Of a stretch of 64,000 nucleotides of DNA, positions 59,801-64,000 are shown piece by piece. The number at the start of each line of letters is the position of its first letter. Within the stretch, counting starts at the first letter, position 1. The notes beneath the pieces are model-generated. The model was given only the letters and a program-made list of their open reading frames with translations, did not search any database and had not been told where the DNA came from. The position numbers were made by a program, and so were the translations under genes. This DNA comes from CAVSUZ01 sp963791885 (lineage in GTDB: Bacteria; Pseudomonadota; Alphaproteobacteria; Acetobacterales; Acetobacteraceae): contig CAWBUL010000004.1 in assembly GCA_963791885.1 (NCBI GenBank), positions 496,001 to 560,000 of the forward strand. The letters run 5' to 3'.

Positions 59801-60949
59801 ATGTCGACCTCCGCCATGCCGGAATTGCGTCCGGCAAATCCCAATTTCTCCTCCGGACCCTGCGCCAAGCGCCCGGGCTTCACCCTGGCAGCGCTGAACG
59901 GCGCCCTCCTGGCGCGCAGCCATCGCGCGAGCGCCCCGAAAGCCCGGCTGGCCGAGATCATCGATCGCTCCCGCGCCATTCTGGGCATGCCGGCCGACTG
60001 GCGGCTGGGCATCGTGCCGGCCTCGGATACCGGCGCGGTCGAGATGGCGCTGTGGTCGCTGCTCGGCGCCCGGCCGGTCGATGTCCTGTCCTTCGAGAGC
60101 TTCTCCCAAACCTGGGCGACCGACGTCGTGAAGCAGTTGAAGCTGGATGCGCGCGTGCTGTCCGCGCCCTACGGCGCGCTGCCCGATCTGACCCAGGTGG
60201 ATTTCGCCCGCGACGTGGTGCTTGCCTGGAACGGCACGACCTCCGGCGTCCGCATCCCCCACGGGGACTGGATCCCCTCGGACCGCCAGGGGCTGGTCAT
60301 CTGCGACGCGACCTCGGCCGCCTTCGCCATGGATCTGTCCTGGGACAAGCTGGATGTCGTCACCTGGTCCTGGCAGAAAGTGCTGGGCGGCGAAGCAGCG
60401 CACGGAATGCTGGCCCTCTCGCCCCGTGCCGTCGAACGGCTGCTCAGCTACATCCCGCCCTGGCCGCTGCCCAAGATCTTCCGCATGACGAGTGGCGGGA
60501 AGCTGACCGAAGGCATCTTCCGCGGCGAGACCATCAACACCCCGTCCATGCTGTGCGCCGAGGACGCGCTGGACGGCCTGCGCTGGGCCGACTCGATCGG
60601 CGGCCTCCCGGCGCTGATCGCGCGCAGCGAGGCCAACCTGGCGGCGATCGCTTCCTGGGCGGAACGCACCCCCGGCGTCGAATTCCTGGCCCGCGACAAG
60701 GCCATCCGCTCCTGCACATCGATCTGCCTGAGCCTCGAAGCCGCCGATCCCGCAGCCACCGCAAAGCGCGTCACCTCCCTGCTCGATAAGCAAGGCGCGG
60801 CCTACGACATCGGCGCCTATCGCGACGCGCCGCCCGGTCTGCGCATCTGGGGCGGAGCAACCGTGGAAACCTCCGGCATCCAGGCACTCCTACCGTGGCT
60901 CGATTGGGCACTCGCCCAAGCGCGGACCGGTGCGAAGGAGGCCGCGTGA
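59801..60949 (+). CDS. serC: phosphoserine aminotransferase
   Basis: A 382-residue class V aminotransferase of the alphaproteobacterial SerC type; start ATG at 59801 (a GTG six bases upstream is possible). Motifs: NPNFSSGPCAKRPGF at the start, ASDTGAVEMALWSLLG, LAWNGTTSGVRIP, ICDATSAAFAMDL and TWSWQKVLGGEAAHGML with the PLP Lys. It converts 3-phosphohydroxypyruvate to phosphoserine. serA starts within its stop codon, so the two form a serine-synthesis operon. Confidence 0.96.
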   Translation: MSTSAMPELRPANPNFSSGPCAKRPGFTLAALNGALLARSHRASAPKARLAEIIDRSRAILGMPADWRLGIVPASDTGAVEMALWSLLGARPVDVLSFESFSQTWATDVVKQLKLDARVLSAPYGALPDLTQVDFARDVVLAWNGTTSGVRIPHGDWIPSDRQGLVICDATSAAFAMDLSWDKLDVVTWSWQKVLGGEAAHGMLALSPRAVERLLSYIPPWPLPKIFRMTSGGKLTEGIFRGETINTPSMLCAEDALDGLRWADSIGGLPALIARSEANLAAIASWAERTPGVEFLARDKAIRSCTSICLSLEAADPAATAKRVTSLLDKQGAAYDIGAYRDAPPGLRIWGGATVETSGIQALLPWLDWALAQARTGAKEAA

Positions 60950-62535
60950 TGCCCAAGGTCCTGATCAGCGACAAGCTCTCCCCCGCTGCGGTCGCGGTGT
61001 TTGAGGCGCGCGGCGTCGAAGTGACGATGAAGCCGGGCCTCTCCCCGGCGGAGCTGCGGGAGATCATCGGCGAGTTCGACGCGCTGGCCATCCGCTCGGC
61101 CACCAAGGTCACGCGCGAACTGCTGGACGTCGCGACCAAGCTGAAAGTCGTCGGCCGCGCCGGCATCGGCGTGGACAACGTCGATGTAAAATCCGCCACC
61201 GCCCGCGGCGTAGTGGTGATGAACACACCGCACGGCAACACGATCACCACCGCCGAGCATGCGCTGGCGATGATGTTCGCCTTGGCGCGGCAGATCCCCG
61301 AGGCCTCCGCCTCCACCAAATCCAGCAAGTGGGAAAAGAACCGCTTTATGGGCGTCGAGCTGTCGGGCAAGACGCTGGGACTGATCGGCTGCGGCAATAT
61401 CGGCTCGATCGTCGCGAATCGCGCGATCGGCCTGCACATGAAAGTCGTCGCCTACGATCCGTTCCTGTCGGAGAAACGCGCGCTCGACCTCGGCGTCGAA
61501 AAGCTCGAACTCCCCGACCTGCTCGCACGCGCCGATTTCATCTCGTTGCATGCGCCACTAACGGAAGCGACGCGCAACATCCTCTCACGCGAGGCGATCG
61601 CCCAGACCAAGCGCGGCGTGCGAATCATCAACTGCGCCCGCGGCGGCCTGCTCGACGAAGCCGCTCTGGCCGACGCGCTGAAATCCGGTCATGTCGCCGG
61701 TGCCGCACTTGACGTGTTCGAGACCGAGCCGGCGGTCGACTCGCCGCTGTTCGGGTTCGAACAGGTCGTGTGCACGCCGCATCTTGGGGCGGCGACGGCG
61801 GAAGCGCAGGAAAACGTTGCCCTCCAGGTCGCCGAGCAGATCAGCGACTTCCTGCTCACCGGCGCGGTGACGAACGCGGTGAACATGCCGTCCGTCACGG
61901 CCGAGGAAGCGCCGCGCCTGATGCCCTATATGGCGCTATGCCGGAACCTGGGCGCCTTCGCCGGGCAATTGACCCATGCGCGCGAAGGCATGCTGCGACG
62001 GGTGATCATCGAATTCGAAGGCCACGCTGCAGAGCTGAACCATCGGCCGCTCACGGCCGCGGTGCTGGCTGGCCTGCTCACGCCCATGATGGAAGGGGTG
62101 AACATGGTGAACGCGCCGGTGGCGGCGCGGGAACGCGGGATCGACGTATCGGAGACGGTGCACGACCGGCCCAGCGAGTATCAGACCCTGGTGCGGGTGA
62201 CGGTGGAGACGGACAAGCTCACCCGCTCGGTTTCGGGAACGCTGTTCGCCGGCGCACGGCCGCGGATCGTGGAGATCAAGGGCATCCGGGTCGAGGCGGA
62301 TTTCGCGCCGCACATGCTCTATGTGACGAACCAGGACAAGCCGGGCTTCATCGGGCGATTCGGTGCGACGCTGGCGGGCGCGGGCATCAACATCGCCACC
62401 TTCCACCTGGGCCGGGCGGAGCCGGGGGGCGACGCGATCTGCCTGGTGGCGGTAGACGAGGGCGTGCCGGAGGACGTGCTGTCCATGGTCCGCACGCTGC
62501 CGCTGGTGGTGCAGGCGACCGGCTTGCGTTTTTAG
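60949..62535 (+). CDS. serA: D-3-phosphoglycerate dehydrogenase
   Basis: A 528-residue long-form enzyme. Motifs: VVGRAGIGVDNVDVKSAT, NAD-binding GLIGCGNIGSIVANRAIG, FISLHAPLTEATRNIL, INCARGGLLDEAAL, and the catalytic His in VVCTPHLGAATAEAQ. Then come the intervening domain (about 320-450) and a C-terminal ACT domain (about 455-528: YVTNQDKPGFIGRFGATLAG) for serine feedback. The start overlaps serC by one base (TGATG). It makes 3-phosphohydroxypyruvate for SerC. Confidence 0.97.
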   Translation: MPKVLISDKLSPAAVAVFEARGVEVTMKPGLSPAELREIIGEFDALAIRSATKVTRELLDVATKLKVVGRAGIGVDNVDVKSATARGVVVMNTPHGNTITTAEHALAMMFALARQIPEASASTKSSKWEKNRFMGVELSGKTLGLIGCGNIGSIVANRAIGLHMKVVAYDPFLSEKRALDLGVEKLELPDLLARADFISLHAPLTEATRNILSREAIAQTKRGVRIINCARGGLLDEAALADALKSGHVAGAALDVFETEPAVDSPLFGFEQVVCTPHLGAATAEAQENVALQVAEQISDFLLTGAVTNAVNMPSVTAEEAPRLMPYMALCRNLGAFAGQLTHAREGMLRRVIIEFEGHAAELNHRPLTAAVLAGLLTPMMEGVNMVNAPVAARERGIDVSETVHDRPSEYQTLVRVTVETDKLTRSVSGTLFAGARPRIVEIKGIRVEADFAPHMLYVTNQDKPGFIGRFGATLAGAGINIATFHLGRAEPGGDAICLVAVDEGVPEDVLSMVRTLPLVVQATGLRF

Positions 62536-62761
62536 GGGGACGATTTTGCCGGCCAGCGGCCGACCTGCGGTCGTTGAAAGCGGGCATTGTCATCAACCCA
62601 CTTGGTTGACGGGTGATGTTGGCCCACCCGGGTCATGCTGGCGCCATGCTCACGGCGATCAAGGACGCATCCGCGCCGCCTGCGGCGGTCGCCTTCTGCG
62701 ATCCTTGACCGCCGCTGCGCGTGGCGCCGCCGCAGGGGCCGGTCGGGACGAAGGAACGTCC
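62536..62761. other. intergenic stretch after serA
   Basis: About 225 bp with GC-rich inverted pairs (for example CCGCCTGCGGCGG near 62675-62690) that may help to end serA transcription, though no T tract follows. It likely includes the end of the degraded IS110-type element. Confidence 0.4.
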
Positions 62762-63325
62762 TCAAGGTCGAACCAAGGAACTGGTGTTGGCGTCGCGCAG
62801 CACAGCATTGGCGATGACGATCAGCTTGCGCATAACGGCGACGAGTGCAACGAGCGGTTTCTTGCCTTGCTCAATCAGCCGCTGACGGAATGCCCGCAGC
62901 TGGGGATTGTGCTGACTGGCGACCAACGCCGCCATAAACAGCGATCGTTTGACCTCCGGCCTGCCGCCTTTCACGCGGCGATAGGCGTTGCTTGCTCCGC
63001 TCTGTCGCGGATGCTGGGCCAGCCCGGCCAAGGCCGCCGCTTGGCGGCGTTCGAGCCTTCCCAGTTCCGGCATCAGGCCAATCAATGCGGCGGCGGTTCG
63101 TGGCCCGATGCCGGTGATCCCGCACAAAGCCTCGGCATCGCGGCGCAAAGACGGGGACCTGTCGATCAAGCTGGCGATGTCGGCGTCAATCGCAGCGATC
63201 TCGGCCTCCAAGCACCCCAGCAACGGCCGGATATAGCGGTCCAGCTCTGTCGCGCCGGGAGCCCCGGCGCGATTGCCCCAGGCCGTGCGTTGCCCGACCA
63301 GGCCACGTCGCAACATCACCAGTGT
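62762..63325 (-). pseudogene. IS110-family transposase, C-terminal fragment
   Basis: About 190 residues of the IS110 transposase C-terminal half: RDHTLVMLRRGLVGQRTAWG, a helical region (LIDRSPSLRRDAEALCGITG), the transposase-20 helix-hairpin-helix GIGPRTAAALIGLMPELG, then SGASNAYRRVKGGRPEVKRS and the tail. The N-terminal DEDD catalytic part is missing because an IS481-type element enters at about 63326. Not functional. Confidence 0.88.
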
Positions 63326-64000
63326 GTGGTCCCGGGATGAGGTGGTGGGGGTTAATTTTGAACGCTGCGGGGTTTGATCTCCAGGCGTCACAAATGCTCT
63401 GGAAGGGCGTTTTCCACTTCAGTGCCTTGAGGTGTTTGGCGAAGTTGTAGGCTGTGACGAAGCTGAGAACATGAGCCTTGAGGCTTTCCAGGTCCTCGTA
63501 GTGGAAGAGTTTGGTGGTCGCTTCCTTGACCGTTCGGTTCATTCGCTCGGCCTGGCCATTGGTCCAGGGATGGTAAGGCTTTGTTAGTCGATGTTCGATG
63601 CCATGCTCGAGACAAACGCGATCGAAGACATGCGGTCCGAGAAAGCGCCTGGTTGGTCCTTCACGGTTCTTGGGCAGATCGGCGAAGGCCATGCCGTTAT
63701 CGGTCAGGACCTTGTGTATCATGTAAGGAAAGGCCGCGACGACGTTTCTGAGGAAGGCGGCGCCTTCCATTTTTCCGGCGTGCTCGTGGAACTCGACGTA
63801 AGTGAACTTCGAGACGCGGTCGATGGCGAGGAACATGACGAGTGTTCCGTCCGCATGAGCGAGTTCGGCGCTGTCGATGTGGACGTAACCAATATCGTAC
63901 GTCTTGAACCGCTTGCGTTTTTCCGTAGCCTCGCCGGTCGGGAGGCGGGAGATGCCGTGGCGTTGAAGGCAGCGATGCAGCGCGCTTCGGCTCAGGTTTG
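63186..64000 (-). CDS. IS481-type transposase, partial at window edge
   Basis: The frame runs from the right window edge, so the N-terminal HTH is outside apart from its end (LHRCLQRHGISRLP). The rve integrase core is complete: first Asp in YVHIDSAEL, second Asp in VLTDNGMAF, Glu in NGQAERMNRTVKEATTK. Native protein probably ends near PHHLIPGPHT at about 63345; past the IS end the frame runs on through IS110 DNA to 63186, adding about 50 foreign residues. Confidence 0.85.
   Translation of the reverse strand, partial: NLSRSALHRCLQRHGISRLPTGEATEKRKRFKTYDIGYVHIDSAELAHADGTLVMFLAIDRVSKFTYVEFHEHAGKMEGAAFLRNVVAAFPYMIHKVLTDNGMAFADLPKNREGPTRRFLGPHVFDRVCLEHGIEHRLTKPYHPWTNGQAERMNRTVKEATTKLFHYEDLESLKAHVLSFVTAYNFAKHLKALKWKTPFQSICDAWRSNPAAFKINPHHLIPGPHTGDVATWPGRATHGLGQSRRGSRRDRAGPLYPAVAGVLGGRDRCD
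63326..64000 (-). mobile_element. IS481-family element, left end, continues beyond the window
   Basis: The terminal sequence TGTGGTCCCGGGATGAGG begins at about 63326, just past the IS110 remnant, and has the TGT start of IS481/IS3-type ends. The other end is outside the window, so the target duplication cannot be checked. Confidence 0.7.

Overview
The window is high-GC bacterial DNA of alphaproteobacterial type. A DUF1674 (SDHAF4-like) gene, a DUF3576 lipoprotein, YggT, a serC-serA pair and an argD-argF pair point to Rhodospirillales, most likely an Acetobacteraceae member. The family assignment is inference from gene content; no 16S rRNA, tRNA or other RNA gene was seen.

Left part (1 to about 24.2 kb) is accessory DNA. 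It carries a partial exported-protein gene, small genes of unknown function and a DUF6880-like protein. An intact IS66 element (3722-6183) has a perfect 8-bp target duplication. A PD-(D/E)XK nuclease-like protein and a small XRE regulator follow. A histidine kinase/KaiC pair has its KaiC gene cut by an IS21-family element (11478-13976). An IS427-type IS5 element (15573-16436) sits inside an already frameshifted gene whose reading frame can be restored on paper. From 16.9 to 24.2 kb lies an apparent integrative element: a DUF3987 primase/helicase-like protein, a small conserved ORF, an adenine-type DNA methyltransferase, an excisionase-like HTH protein and a tyrosine integrase with a long C-terminal extension.

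Right part (24.3 to 62.5 kb) is mostly chromosomal metabolism: a UbiH-type hydroxylase, a metallophosphatase divergent from a glycerophosphodiesterase, a Tat-exported amine oxidase, a DUF3576 lipoprotein, an ABC importer (binding protein, ATPase, one permease), a Rieske dioxygenase alpha/beta pair, a phosphatase, an aminotransferase with argD-argF, a cNMP-binding protein followed by an 879-aa membrane iron-sulfur flavoprotein, a four-gene catabolic-looking operon (3-hydroxyisobutyrate dehydrogenase-like, alpha/beta hydrolase, GlcG-like, dihydroorotate dehydrogenase-like), a D-aminopeptidase, a class III aminotransferase, an alcohol dehydrogenase, rlpA, a methyltransferase, an SDR, a D-lactate dehydrogenase-like enzyme and serC-serA. 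An IS701 and an IS630 element share one CTAG site at 35.7-38.3 kb. A 14 x 66-bp tandem array of a palindromic unit lies between the divergent aminotransferase and alcohol dehydrogenase genes. The right edge holds an IS110 remnant cut by an IS481 element.

Two themes recur. The first is heavy IS activity, with insertion histories that can be read at the base level. The second is a series of single-base frameshifts: istB, the IS630 transposase, DUF3576, the ABC ATPase, rlpA and the IS-interrupted gene. These are either real decay or sequencing error. The most unusual candidate systems are the cNMP-sensor/iron-sulfur flavoprotein pair, the GlcG/dehydrogenase-type operon and the palindromic tandem array.
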